From positions 66,820,039 to 66,884,038 of the forward strand of contig OY997593.1 of the NCBI GenBank assembly GCA_963921825.1: a stretch of DNA of 64,000 nt, read 5' to 3'. Below the pieces are notes generated by a model that saw only the letters and a program-made list of their open reading frames with translations, was not told where the DNA came from and searched no databases. Source of the DNA: Erodium maritimum (taxonomy: Eukaryota > Streptophyta > Magnoliopsida > Geraniales > Geraniaceae). Each line of letters starts with the position of its first letter. The first letter of the stretch is position 1. The position numbers were made by a program, and so were the translations under genes. Of this stretch, positions 14,900-27,965 are shown piece after piece.

Positions 14900-16850
14900 T
14901 CGGCTATCTTTAAGGAACTTCCACCAATTATGTTTTGTGAATTTCCCGTATTTGAGTGCGTAGTCGGACTACATCAAACTCATGAATCCTCATCGGTTGT
15001 CGTTTTTCGATAGTTGACATGTTCCTGGTAGATTTCATCAAAGTGCCTACATTTCTGGTTGTTCTTATCCTAATGATCTTTGACTTGTTTCCGCGTCCGT
15101 TTAGAATAGTCTTTGTCTCTCAAGGCTGTGAAATTGATGTAAAGTTTCTCCCGACATTTTCCACTGACATCAGCATTTTCTAGCCACGTGATCATGCATT
15201 GCATTTCTTCCTCAATAGCCCAGAGGGGGACAACATCCAGAGAAGAACCCATTCTTTACAACAATAGGGTAAAGAAGTATATAGGGGAGGAGAGGATTGA
15301 GAGAAATGTATGAATGAAATGAAGGAGGAATTGGGGGTTTTGTAGGGAGGGAGGCATCAGTTGCGGCGAGTTGCGCTGTGGTAAGAGCGACGGGGAGCCA
15401 TCATTCCTCAAAAAATGTGAAAACACGTAATACAAAAAATCGGTCATCCATTCATTAAATTGTTGGAAAATTCATACATGAAGGATAAAACAATAAATTA
15501 CGACAATAACATCTATTTTTACAATAAGAACTAAATTCAAAGTTTACCCAATTGTTTCGTGATGTTTTGTAAAAGCATGGTTCGAGCATCCGATTTTGTC
15601 TGTCTCATCGTCAAGGTATCTTGATTACTGATTCTTGCGTACGAATCAAGCAAACTACTGATGGTCTTTTGTTTGCACTCAACAATGATGTGCATCTCAG
15701 TCACCTCAACACTTGGAAACTTAGTTGTGTCCTCCTTAGTTTGCTACCCTTTCCTTTGGCTTTAGCCTTCGTTTTTTTGTCATGTGGGACATTTCTTGCA
15801 AACCAGCAAGGTCAACTCGTGTTCGGTTCCTTCGATTGATGTGTAAGTGCAATTGTCGTCCAACCTTGTACGCTTGGTTGCTTCACTTTCTGTGTCAAGT
15901 TTCGGGTTGAGGTCTACTTGACATTGAGAGAACCTATTGACATCCCATTTGGGGTTATCCTTCACTATCTTTCAAACATGCTTCAAAGCAAACTTATGTT
16001 TTTCTTCGTTTTTGTAAGCAATTTCTGCTCCGGCCATGATTTGATCATCGTTCCTCCCACTTTGGTACGTGTCCGCAATTTGCACCCAATGACCCTGAAA
16101 TTTGTTGACCTTTTTGTTCACATGATGTCACTGATCCTTGCAATTCTTTCAAGTGCAAGTTGGGTCCAATGGTTTCCTCATTTGTTTTACCTCGTCCTTG
16201 ACTTGAGTTCAGTATGCTTTAGTATTTTTATCTTTCCCTCTGATATTATCAAGAGAATTGTTGACCCATGACCTTGCCAAATATTTCTTCTCATCAATAC
16301 TCAATTTGATCCTCGAAGGTGTAGTTGTTGTTGATTTTGTCGCTCTGCTCCTCGAGGGCTTGGACTACACTGATTGGGTAGCTTGCGTCGGGTTGAATTA
16401 CAACGACATCGATTGGGTGGGTTGGATGGGCGAGCCTAAGGATTGGATTTGAGAGTGAAGCTCTTCTTCATTCATGGGCTCGTTCAACTCCATATATCTG
16501 AGGAGTAATTCGTAATCGTTGGTGTCAGTCATGGAAGGAAGTTTCTTGGTATATATAAGGAGTTTGATGAAAAGAAAATGTATGATTTTAATTTTAGGGT
16601 AGATAGTGTATTTATAGAAAATTGGAGTAGATTTTTTAAAATTTGATGGGACACATGTCGCCGCGTCATTGGGCCAACGATTAGCCGTTGGGGTCACGCC
16701 GTTGCATGTCATTGCATGATCCTACGGCGAGCGACGCTACAACGACATCCTACAACGCCTCCTACGACGAGTCCTTGTGGTAGACGGCGTGGTTTTTCAT
16801 GCGACAAAGCATTGCAGTGCTTCTACCACGCCCCACTGTATGTGTTTAAG
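14900..16850 (-). mobile_element. Relic of a PIF/Harbinger-like DNA transposon (Myb/SANT ORF1)
   Basis: Minus strand from about 16533 down to 15540 reads, with several frame breaks, like the Myb/trihelix-type ORF1 protein of plant PIF/Harbinger elements. Recognisable blocks are MTDTNDYELLLRYMELNEPM, LSIDEKKYLARSWVNNSLDN, HHVNKKVNKFQGHWVQIADT, and KIVKDNPKWDVNRFSQ followed by SEATKRTR. An in-frame TAA interrupts it early, after PTQSMS. A second short minus frame (15252-15070) starts MGSSLDVVPLWAIEEEMQCM and may be another SANT-like piece. No DDE transposase is seen. The GC-rich, locally palindromic stretch 16640-16840 looks like a terminal region. Borders are approximate. Confidence 0.6.
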
Positions 16851-18640
16851 GTTTTGCTGATTCGACCGAGAATTAGTATGTACTATAACAATATAAAAAT
16901 TATGGTGATCAGACACAAATATTTTTAAATGATTACACAAACCAAATACTCGTGCATTTCTTTACAAACAATAAACACGTGAAATTTAATTCGTTCATAT
17001 TGGTAATAAATGACAAAAATACACATAAAGTATGTTTTTTTGCACTAGACTATTTCAATTTTTTATTTTTTTTACTTTATTTTAATAATAAATGACCATT
17101 TCATTAATTTTCAAAAGGATTAAATATATTTTGATACCATTATGTACTTATCACGTATCTTATGGTCTCATATGTTTTAAAATGTCAAATACGCTATCCA
17201 AACTTTTGGTCACAAGTACATGTTAACATAAACAAGCGGAATATACCATTCCCTTAATCATTTGACCTCGTAATGTTAAATGAACAGTGAAATTTCTATT
17301 TTACCCCTTACTATTTAGTCCTTGTAAAATCCCCCATTTCCATTATCTTTCATTTCAACTAAATTGTAGTTTCATTTCAATTTCGTTACAATTTCATTTT
17401 AATTACAATTACATTTAAACTATGATTCATTACAACTTTATTTCAGTATGCTTAAACTATTCATTTCAACACCATGGTCTTCGTTTCTTCTTTTTTGGCA
17501 GCAGATTCTCCGACGTGTGGCTCTATCATTGGTAGAGTGGAGGTCGTCCCAAGGAGTATTGCCACAACCCTTCGTATTCTTGAGTCCATTGTTCCACGGT
17601 GAGATAGTGTTGGTACCTCTGCTACTCACCGTCAGTGTTCTAAAAATCCCGACTAGGTTTCGCCTAGGCGCCCGCCTAGGCCCATTTTCTTGTTGGCCGA
17701 CCCGATTAATTCCCGATTAATTGAGTTAATCCCCGTTTAATCCCCAAAATCCCTAACCGCCCGACTAGCGCCTAGCGATTTTTAGAACCTTGCTCATCGT
17801 CATTGTGCAGATCGCGAGCAAAGATCTGAAGCTCGCGCACATAGATCTATCGTCCCTCGGGAAAACGATGATGCATATCTGGAACGCTCGCCAGAAATCG
17901 CGTCTCTATTACAACTCTGTTTTTTTTTTGGGGTTTCGAAGGGCTCTACAACACGATGATGATTTACTTATCCTTCTTCTTGAGAAGTCAAACATAGATG
18001 ACATCATCGGGATCAGCTCCAATGCGTTGTAGGAAAGGGGTAGATTTGAGCGAAACGAAGAAGACGACTCGTGCTCGTTGGAGAAGACGGCTCAACCAGT
18101 TCTCGGTCCACATCTAATTTAGGTCCATTGTGTAAGAGAGGGAGAATGAGTTACCGTATGAAATAAATTAGGACTTAAATGACCATTTGGGTATCCCTTT
18201 TGAATTGGTAATAGACGGTTATCACCTTTTTGTTTTGTAACATTCAATAAAGTCCTTTCGTTTTGGTAACAAGCTTATTATTCAAACAAACAACAATTGT
18301 GCCATTAAAATTAAATTAATTTTTTTCCGTATTCCTAATTATTTTTTTTATTTTTCTTTTTTCGTTTTTGTTTATCAAATTACTAACTAGTAAGTAAAGA
18401 AATTCAAAGCATTCTAGAATCAAACATTTTGGAATTTAAGTCAACAATGGTTGTTTGTAGATCTTCACCAAAACAAAACTCACAACAATAGTTACATTTG
18501 AATTAAACATTCAAGAAATTAAACATAAATTTATCAAAAAAACTTTTATCTTTATAATAACAATTATTGAACTTGAATCAAACATCCCATAAATCCAAAA
18601 CAATCTTGTATCAGATGAAGGATGAAGAACATATAAAAAA
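16851..18640. other. No gene identified; AT-rich flanks with a GC-richer relic around 17450-18110
   Basis: 16851-17440 and 18130-18640 are AT-rich with no coding pattern. 17450-18110 is GC-richer with short open frames I cannot place. It is interrupted by the MITE at 17637-17788 and may be an old retroposon or gene fragment. Confidence 0.4.
17637..17788. repeat. Short fold-back MITE
   Basis: Ends GTTCTAAAAATC and GATTTTTAGAAC are perfect complements. The interior is palindromic around GACTAGG, CGCCTAGGCG and GACTAGCGCCTAGCG. It is 152 bases with imperfect CTCACCGTCA/CTCATCGTCA flanks that may be its target duplication. Confidence 0.75.
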
Positions 18641-18905
18641 ATTGTTTTACAAACATCAGAAAATCACGACCATCAGAGGGACAAAAACATCGACAAACCA
18701 CGGCTATCGGCGGTGTTATAACATCCCGCCGTCCCACACAGGGCCCCACGCGCGGCGATGTTAGGTCTGCAGCCCAATACACCCCAACCCCTCTGGTGTA
18801 TTGTCCACAGACAAATACCAACCTAGGTTGTTGGTAAGACTTGAACCCAAGACCTCTCCCTTTATAGCATTTCTTTGAGTGATGCTATCACCAACTGAGT
18901 TGCTG
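18640..18905 (-). mobile_element. tRNA-derived SINE-like element
   Basis: On the minus strand ACTCAGTTGGTGATAGCATC (A-box-like, complement of about 18881-18900) is followed about 40 bases on by GGGTTCAAGTC (B-box, complement of 18838-18848). This is the layout of a tRNA-derived pol III promoter. The body then continues to about 18640. The 3' border and target duplication are not clear. Confidence 0.5.
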
Positions 18906-18949
18906 TAAAGACTTGATTTTTATTTCGATAAATTATCATTGGGAACGTC

Positions 18950-21900
18950 GTCGAGTTGGGGAGCGAATCGATTATCAGATCGAGTTCAACAAAAAAAAAG
19001 AGAAAGAAAAAAAATGGATGCAGACTGGGCTGGTCAGTTTGGGCTTAGCCAACAGAACCGGGCCCAAGCCCTAACCACGCGTACACGCAATGCCAGGCCC
19101 AAGCCCAGTCGGGTTCGCTCAAAACCCTAGCACTGTGCTTCGTTCTCCTTCATTCGAGCGCGCCTCCCGAGAACGACCAGCATTCTCTCTCCCTCAAACC
19201 TCTTGTCCTCTCTTCTCTCCATCCCTTCTCTCGCCGACCACGCCAACACCGTCCACTTCTTCCCCGGTCGCGAATCGATCCCTTCTCGCCCTAAATCGCG
19301 ACAGAGCCGACGCCGCCCTCTTCCTTCCTCAACCTTTACTCCTCTCTCTCCATCGCGTACTTCTCCGACTCAGATCCGCGTCGAACAACACCCCGCCGTG
19401 CCTTTCCCTCCGAGTACAGCTCGACCCTCTTCGGTAACGAACACGAAACACCATCGCCGGAGCTCCTCTCGATGGTCTCAACCTCGCGCCGGAGAACTCG
19501 GCCCAGATCCGTCGTCCAGAGCCCGAGTTGGAGGTGTGAAGGCGTAAAGCCTCACTGGACGAGGATTGCCGGAGGTACTCACCGGAACTGCGACGGAAAT
19601 CATTTCCCCGAGCACCACGGTCCTCCTCCGAGCCCATCGCCACCATCGTCGTCGGTGAAGACCGCCGAAACCCTATCTCTCCCCTCCCTCTCACGAGATG
19701 GACCAGAACAGAACAGGTTGGTCTTGGGCCTTTGGGCCAGGCCTCGGGCCAATTGGGTTGGGCCTTGGTCCAGGCCTGGTTCGGCTGGATCTCGGGCCGG
19801 ATCTTAGGCCGGATCTAGGTCCGGGTCAGACTTGGATCCGGGCCTGGATCCGGGTTGGGCCTGGATCCAGGTCGGGCTCGGGTCGGGTCAGATCAGTTTT
19901 TTAATATTAAATTAATTTAATTAATTAATTACATTGGGTTAAAATCAGATGAATACAAAGGATTGATCGGACTTCTAAAGGACGTTGGACCGGGACTAAT
20001 ACTGTCCCTTTTGTGTAAACCAGGCCTTTACCCCGAGCACGTAGAAGACCGGAGGTAGGCCCGGACGTCAACAGCTAGGAGACGCAACGGTCGGCTCTTC
20101 AAGAGGTAGGGATTACCTCGAAACCGCTTTATTACGATTTTACTAGAATGCATATAGGGAAACCTAATAAACCGGCTAAAGAACTAGTATGCATATAGAA
20201 AACGAACAACTAGCGTAGACGTATCAAACTGCTAACATTTACGATTTATGTCTTGGGAATTGTTGTGCTGGTAGATCGGGCCATGTCTCGCCCGTAGGAC
20301 TTGTGTGCCGAGTGTATCTGTGTATGCCTGTGATGCTTGAACGGTTAATAAATAACGAACACGAAAATGAGTAGAATTTACTAGAGAACGCATGATCAGT
20401 GATTTGAGTTTTTTTCCCTATTTTACTTGATATGTTTGATTGGGAATGTTGGGGATACCGATTAAGCCGGTGGGGTAACCACGTGGAGAGTGGTATCGGT
20501 AAGTGATGGTATGTGCCTGTTGGCGGTGCTATTATTGAAACATGACTGTGGTTGTGAACGTGATTGTGATTGTTTTGTGATAGTTGTATTGAGTGTGTCC
20601 GATAGGGTGTCGGTAAGTGATGGTAAGTGCGGAATTATTGTGAGTGTAATTAAGGGACAAAGCCTATTATACTCGATGTTGCATGTTGTGACTGTGCGTG
20701 GGCAAGTGTGCCGTGTTTGAGGAAATGTGAATCATTGTTTGTGACATGGTCGGGTGAGTAAGAGATCGACGTGATTATGATTGTGCTTTTGATTGTGATT
20801 GTGAGTGTGGTTGTGAGTGTTCTGGTGATAATGGTTATGAGTTGTGCCCGAGGGTGTGTCGTACCTTCCGTTGCGCCGCCGGTAAAGTGTGAGAGACGTA
20901 CTTCCGTAAGGTGAGTCGTACCTTCCGGGTGAGTGAACGGTAAAGTGTGAGGCTTGGTGTACGATGGTACACGAGAAAGGTGGTTTCCCTACCTTCCGAC
21001 CGTGAGTTGGTAAAACACTGTGTCCTGCGAAGAGGTGATTTCCCTACCTTCCGACTAGCACTCGGTAAAACGCTGTGTTGAGCACCGCGAGAGATGAGGC
21101 CGCGAAGAGGCGATTTCCCTGCCTTCCGTCGATCGGTAAAACGCTGCGTCCGCGATGAGGTCGACCGCCTATCCTGACTTTGTGTTAGGGAAGTTGCGTG
21201 CGGTTACGCCGGGCCGAGAGGGTTGCTCCCTAGACCGTGCGATGGCTACGGGCCGTTTCGTTTGAATTGCTTTGAATTAACTGAGTATCGTTGTGTTTTG
21301 ACTTTGGGTGTTCTTCTTTGTTATGAGTTGCGTGTGACCGTGAATGACTCGATTTGTTTGTCTTTTGGTGAATTCATGTGTGTGGCTTCCGTGTAAGTTA
21401 AAGTGTCGTATTTGTGGTTGTCCTTAAGTCGTTTGTGAAGGGGCTTGGGATGTGGAATCTCGGGACAGTTTGTGGTCGGGTAAAGTAAAGGTTGTTTAGG
21501 TTGGTTTTTATGTTCTCGATTGCCGCTTTCTCATGTTAGTCGTTGGAAAAGTTAGCTTAGAAACGTAATTGGATGTCTAAACTGGATTGTTCCCCTCGTT
21601 GTGTGCCTTAGTCGATTGGATGGTGTGGCTTGGATTGTTCATGATTTTACCTGTGAGTGTCGTTGACTACGTGTTGGGGAATTGTGGTTGGGTTGTTCCG
21701 TGGTGTGGCCTCTGGGTAGGCGTTGTGTGGAATCGGTTTCGGTATAGTTGGACTTTGAGTATCCGAGTTTAAAGAGGGTCTTGGCTTTTATTAGGTTTAA
21801 AGGTCGTATTGTGTTAAAACCATTATTATATTTTAAATTATGGAACTGCATTTTGGTGACTTCGAGATAAGGTGGTTTGACGGTTTTCCCTACTGAGCGT

Positions 21901-22197
21901 CAAGCTCACCCCCCTATTTTACCGTGTTTTCTACAGGTAGTGGTCATGACTTGGAGTTGAGGACATCGCAGAGCATGGGGCTAACGATGGTCCGGGTTTA
22001 CGTTCATTTATTATTTTCGTAGTGACGAACGGTTATTTCGGACTTATGTATTTTACTGAGCGTAGGACTCGGAAACTCTAACTCGATGGTTTATGTTATT
22101 TATCTTTATCAGCTATTATTTGTCTTAAATTACTTTTAATTGAAATTCACTAAGTCGCGTCTCGGGTCCGGTCAATACCGGATTTGGGGCGTGACAG
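18950..22197 (+). mobile_element. Gypsy-type LTR fossil (solo or cut LTR; left border uncertain)
   Basis: The right end TTTGGGGCGTGACA at about 22197 is a typical LTR end. The inside has no long ORFs and shares landmarks with the LTR at the right edge of the window (GGTAGGGA, AGTATGCATATAG, GGGAATTGT-GTGCTG). An internal block at 20840-21150 repeats CTACCTTCCG and GGTAAAACGCTG. Part of 18950-19900 may be foreign. No internal domain follows, so it is probably a solo LTR. Old. Confidence 0.5.
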
Positions 22198-23814
22198 GTG
22201 TCCTCCACAGTGAGCCGTCCTTTACTATGTACTACAAAATCCGTCGTCGTTGCACAAACCAGATCTAGAGCTAAGCGCACCTTTGGCGTGATTCACATTT
22301 CTGGGCTGAAGCTTCCCGCGACGTGGTTCTTAGATCTAGTATAAAGCTCTATGCCAACGATCATGTGAAGAACATCTCATACGCAAGACTTGGCATGACC
22401 CAAGATTTATAGTGGAAGAGAAGAAGCTCTCGGGTAGGAAGGAGAAGAAGCTCGTCGCCATCTCGCCTCCTTATTATGAAGCCATTGCCGTTGACCGCGA
22501 TGAAGAAAAGTTTGAGATTTGGGAGTTGTAAAGAGAGTAAGACACATAGACTGTTTCTTGTATTGCGTGTTTAATTCTTTTATATATAATTTTCTTAACT
22601 TTTTGTAATTAAATTTATCATTACAAGGGTAATATCGTCATTTATAATATATATTTTTGAAAATGTAACTTAGTATTTTTTTTTTGAAAATTATGTTTAT
22701 CGTAACTAAGCAATTTTATTGGTAAAATATGGTACAAAGTACAAATACATGATCATGGGTAAACCTTCAATATAGTCTGGGACTCGTACTAAAGGTAGGT
22801 ATATTAGTGCTCGGAACAATAGTAATTTGAACTGCTTTTAATCGCAAATGTTAAAGAGATAACTTGAGCACATAAGTAAACACAAAGAATCTAAATCAGC
22901 TAAATCAGGTTATCTGGAAAAGTGTTTTGGTTCCTCGGGTTGGATCCCTAATTGTTGGAGTGGGGTGCGACGGTGATGGGTTTTCTTGTGTCATTGGGGT
23001 AGTCTAGGATGACCCACCCTGAGGAGATGGACAAGGCGAGCCTAGTCGAACTTTAGTATAAGATGATCCTCCTTTCACCCATCTTATACCCATATCTGAG
23101 ACTCATAGTCCTTGGCAAGGCTATTGAGAAATCATCGCCCATCGATCACCACGACCCCCAATACTTTTCCTCAGCCAGACCCTAGGCCAAAACGACTCTA
23201 CACCCCCACTATGCTAACAGCCATTGTCAATAAACGGTTCGTCTTCCCCTGTGATTTTCGAGTTCAAACCTTGGCATCGTAGAGTCGAACCATTGCCATG
23301 ATGGATCACTGTCGGTCTCTGATCTTGCCTATCCATGACCATCTGAAACCTCAACGCCTTTACCACCACGAACACAACATCCCCCGGTTATCGTTGCCAG
23401 TCCCGTAGTTTCCCCAAAGGAGTCTTCTCTGCCTCTTCTGTCGGCCTCCTAGAAGGCATAGGAGGAGCCACCAAGACCCGAGAGACCATGTCGTACAACT
23501 CCATACAACGTTGTCGTGACCATTTTATTGCGAAACCTTAGTGATAGTTTGGGGAGGAGAAGACATTGTCCTTATATGCGATGTCACTCAAGGATTTCAC
23601 TACGATCAAGAAGGCTAGGAAGGAACGATGAAGGTGAAGAGATGAAGCAACTGATCAAAGAAAATATGGGAGAGTGAAAAGAATGCAAAGTGATAACACA
23701 ACTCAGAAACCCTAAACTATAACACATATTTTTTATTCAACAAATAGTTTTTTTTAATCTGTCGTTGTTACATTACATGAATAAAATTTGACCTAAAAAG
23801 AATGTCACTAATTA
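22198..23814. other. No gene identified; degenerate repeat-like DNA
   Basis: 22198-22540 and 22930-23650 are GC-richer pieces with no open frame above about 60 residues. They look like worn retroelement or gene debris. The rest is AT-rich. Nothing is called. Confidence 0.4.
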
Positions 23815-23828
23815 GTGGATCTTGACTT

Positions 23829-24674
23829 TGTTTTTTGAATTAAGAACAAAGACGAATGCATTAATGTCAATCTTTAGTTACAAGGGTAGGTCCTTAGGTC
23901 CTGGGTTCCAGAATATGTCCGGGCCCTCCGTAGGTGACCCATCGCTCTTGGACCGGTTCAAAGATTCTAAATTGTATCTTAGAAAAGTACGAAGAGATCC
24001 CTCATTCTACCATCCAAACAAAATAAAATCAAACAACTAAAACACGAAATGAAAAAAACATGAAATAATGAAACAAACAATACAATAGAACACCAAAACT
24101 AGGGAGCATGTGATGCCAAATCTCCTGAAGCTCATAGCTTTCATAGTAGGGTGTCCTTGTACTGTCGATCCGTCTTGATATGCCGGGGTAACCCGAACTC
24201 GGGTGTTGTGGAACAATATCCCATCTTATCGTCCCATCCCCCAGACCCCAAACCCACCGACTGAATTCCTCCAAGACCTTCTTTAATCGGCTCGTGTAAG
24301 TGTTCGGTTGATAAGCCTTTATCTTCAACCGGGTTTTGTCCGAACCCACACCTCGACAATTCCAAACCATGAACTTCCATCGAAACCTCTAAAAACCAGT
24401 GCCCAACAATACTAGAGGACAAAAGTGTGGCGAAAAGTAAGGCATACTTGGAGATCGACGATGATATGAAGTCGGCGACGTATGTGCCGATTGGACGACG
24501 GGAGGTGTAGTTTTGAAACAACCATAAAAGCTTACTATAGTCTCTTGGAATCGACGTTACGAAAAACCTTTAACAACGACTAGGGTTGCTCTTAAGGGAG
24601 ACATCACTACACTTGATGTGCTTAGTAATTAATTGGCTTTCACCTTTCAATTTGAAAATTAAGGGTCTAAAAGT
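23829..24674 (-). mobile_element. LINE (L1-like) fragment, minus strand
   Basis: A 14-base duplication GTGGATCTTGACTT (23815-23828) and GTTGATCTTGACTT (24675-24688) brackets it. On the minus strand a frame begins MVWNCRGVGSDKTRLK, resembling the WNCRG start of plant L1 endonucleases, then continues into unrelated sequence. This suggests a large internal deletion. The tail is A-rich at the left border. Confidence 0.6.
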
Positions 24675-25536
24675 GTTGATCTTGACTTAATCCATCCCAA
24701 GTCCCCAACTTCCTAGATTTATCGTAAAAGTATTTTTGTCATTTTTTACTTAAAAATAGAACGAGAAATTTAAAAGTTTGAGTCCATTTTTTAAAAGTTA
24801 TTAGGAAAGAGAAACTTGTAAAACTATGCCTCATAATGGTATAAATTTGTAATCTATGCTAGTATAGTTTAAAATTAGAAAACTATGCTTTTCAATTCTT
24901 TTAAGACAAAACTACCCTCGTTCTAGTTTAAGCAAAAATAATTTCTATTTAATTAATTTATTAAATTCTATTTTCAAAATAAATATTCAATTTTTATATA
25001 AAAATATTTTATTCAATCTTATAAATTATTAAAATTACTTTAAATTTTTTTCTTAAAAATCATATTATTTTGATAACTATTTTTAAAAATATAATTCAAA
25101 ATTTCAATGGTATTTAAAAAAAATATTTTTATATATATTTTAATTACTAAATTCATATTTTATTTGAGATTTATTTAAAAATCGGATTATTTTGATAAAT
25201 ATATTTTAAAAGATAATTCAAATTTATAATCATAATTTTTGAAAAATAATTTCGATTTTGTACAAAAATGTTTTATCCAATTTTAATAGCTAATAAATTT
25301 ATATTTTATATTTAAAAATTTAAAGTAAAAAATAAATTAAAATATGATATTTATAATTAATAAAATATGTTATAAATTGAATTATCGTTTTAAAATTATT
25401 TATGAAAGTAATTTGATATTTTTTTTAAGTCAAATCTGATTTTAGTATTTAATAAAATAGTTTTTATATAAAATATGAATATATAAAGTAATATTTGAAT
25501 TTAATATTTATTAAAATTGATTTTATTTATAAAATT

Positions 25537-25538
<2 letters not shown>

Positions 25539-25591
<53 letters not shown>
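25539..25591. repeat. (AT)n microsatellite
   Basis: About 26 AT units immediately left of the nested element. ATATAT resumes to its right at 27284. Confidence 0.9.
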
Positions 25592-25594
<3 letters not shown>

Positions 25595-27282
25595 GTACTT
25601 TCTAGTGTTATTATAGCTTAATATGTTACATGTTACATTAATTTTGACCCTTGAATATTAAAATCCAATGGTTATAAATTTTCAATCTCAATTATCCACA
25701 AATAAAATATAAAAATCAATAAAAGGGTAGTTTGGTAACTCCATCTTATTTATTTTTTTTACTACAAATTATTTTTTATTGTCACAATTTAATTTTTTAA
25801 TAATATATTTTAAAATAATGATAGTAATATTCATTTTTAATCTAAATTTGTCATCGTTTCATAAATTTCGTATCGTATTACACAATATTATATATTATAT
25901 TCCAAATATTTATATCTGATGTTACAGAAATTTATATCAATTATTCAAAAAAAAATGGATCGTATTTTACCGATGTTATAGAATATACACTCCAAGTTAT
26001 AGACCATTTTACCGATGTTATAAAATTATACATTCCAAAGTTATAGAACTTTATACACAATATTATAAATAAAAAAAGCTAATGGTGAGATTTCTACTAC
26101 CATAGTTACAAATTTATACACTATAGTTATAGATTTTTACAACCATAATTACAAATTTATACACCAGAGTTACATAACCCAAATGTTATGTATTTATACA
26201 CTATAGTTACAAAATTCTACATAAATAGTTACAGATTTATACACTATAGTTACAAAATTCTACATAAATAATTACAGATTCTAAAAATTAATCAAACACA
26301 AAAAAAACATAGATTTTCTCCTCTACTTCACCACCCTCCACCACGATCCACCCTGCAGATCCATGAAGTCACAGAACAATAACAACAAACCCAGATCATG
26401 AACTAAAAGCCATGAACACAATGTTATACCTATCGTTTGAAGTAAAACCAAGAAAACCAGTCATTAATCGGGAACTCATCCCCTGAAGTAGTGGAAGATC
26501 TGATCGCCGGAGCTTACTATCTGCTCCACGACAGTTCTGAAGCAGATCCCGGCCGATAGGGATTGACGGAGCAAGACGCCCATTGCTCGGCGGCGGAGAT
26601 TCAGTGCAGAACCACAGAGGCGCGCGGCGGAAGGACTGGAGCAGCGGCTGCGTGTGTGGTGGCTCAGTGGCTGCGTGTGTGGTGGCGATTCACGACATTC
26701 TCAACGGAGCTTCGTGCTCTCCTCGCTGAAGTACGGCCGTGTGCGGCGTGGCCGACTATTGGGACTAAGAGCGGAAGCGGATCGGAGCATGGATGAGCAC
26801 GGCGGCGGGCGGAGATCGTATGAGCAAGACCGACAGTCTCAACGGAGCTTCATCCTCTCCTCGCTGAAGTACGGCCGTGTGCGGCGTCTTCATCCTGGAG
26901 ATCCGGTGGCTGCGGCAACAATGGTGTGGGCGGCGGAGTCGGGCGAACTCGCCGGAGGCCGAGTTCTGATCTGGCGGTGGCGCTGGTCTGGCTGTGGACA
27001 GGGACGGAGGCTTTCCGAGCCGGAGCTTCTTCGGTAGGGTGACCTTGGGTGAGTGCGGCTGGAACCCAGTAAATGAGGGAGAGAGGCTCAATTAGGGTTA
27101 GATATAGTTCAATTCGAAAAATTACATATGTATCCTTTTTATTTAAAAAATTACCAAAATAAAATGAAACTTCTCTTTATTTACAATGGTATGCCATTTT
27201 AATTCACACCACTGATTCAAATTGATCCAAAGGTCTAGATTTATGTAATAAATAACGAATGAGTAACACTTGAAAGTGTACC
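25592..27282. mobile_element. Nested Mutator-like element with a GC-rich internal segment (possible Pack-MULE)
   Basis: Left end GGGGTACTTTCTAGTGTTAT and complemented right end GGTACACTTTCAAGTGTTAC match, and the similarity continues for roughly 95 bases (TTACATTAATTTTGACCC against TTACATAAATCTAGACC). It lies within TA-rich DNA, so the target duplication is hidden. Subterminal DNA at 26090-26290 is built of repeats of ACACTATAGTTACA. The middle (26340-27085) is GC-rich, unlike the rest, and has a roughly 60-base duplication (GCTGAAGTACGGCCGTGTGC at 26728 and 26866). This could be captured gene sequence, but no protein is recognised. Confidence 0.55.
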
Positions 27283-27965
27283 TATATATTTGAAAATTTA
27301 TTATTAAAAACTTGAACTATCTTTTCAAAAATATTTATCAAAATTATATGATCTTTAAAGAAAAACATTAAAATATGACTTTAATAACTTATAAGATTGA
27401 ATAAATTTTTTTTATATAAAAACTGAATTTAATTTTGAAATGGATTTGAATAAATTATTTAAATATAAATTATTTATGTTTAAGTTATCATAAGGGTATT
27501 CTTGTCCTAAAAAAATTGAAAAGTATAGTTTTTCAATTTAAACTATATCTGCATATATTATAAATTCATGTCATTATGAGACATAATTTTATAAGTTTCT
27601 CTTAAGAAATATATAACAATTTAATGTACGATTATGATGTTATCCCTGACTTATTTTTTTTTTAAGAAGTACGTTGTGAAACTTCACCGGCTGTCTACCG
27701 ATTCAAATTATCGATAAGTAAATTTTGTAAATTCGATTCCGGAATCGAATGGGTCAAATAGATTCAAACCCGAAATTCAGACCGACTTAAAAATAGTCCG
27801 TATCCGTATCATATTATCATACACCCGAATACATAAAAATCCAGAAAAGTCCGACCCATAAATCGCTTTTCATATACCATCGACCCCAAAACCCTTTCTC
27901 TCACTCACTCTCTCTCCAATACCGGAGAAGGTTCTCAAATTAGGGCTTCGGCATCCCAATTTCAG

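Larger units (their letters stand above)
24809..27601. mobile_element. Large AT-rich inverted-repeat element, host of a nested insertion
   Basis: About 110-base terminal inverted repeats: GAGAAACTTGTAAAACTATG at 24809 and, from the right end complemented, GAGAAACTTATAAAATTATG. Both continue with CTCATAATG and a stretch like ACTATRCTTTTCAATT, up to about 24920 and 27490. Flanks TTAGGAAA/TTAAGAAA may be an 8-base target duplication. The interior is AT-rich, non-coding and contains an (AT)n tract into which the 25592-27282 element has inserted. Superfamily unknown. Confidence 0.6.

Noticed and set aside
20490-20720. 76-codon plus frame
   Set aside because: Inside an LTR; no conserved protein pattern.
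26563-27091. Frames of 77-127 codons in the GC-rich cargo of the nested element
   Set aside because: No recognisable domain, different frames on both strands, and a duplicated 60-base block explains part of the length. Kept only as possible captured DNA.
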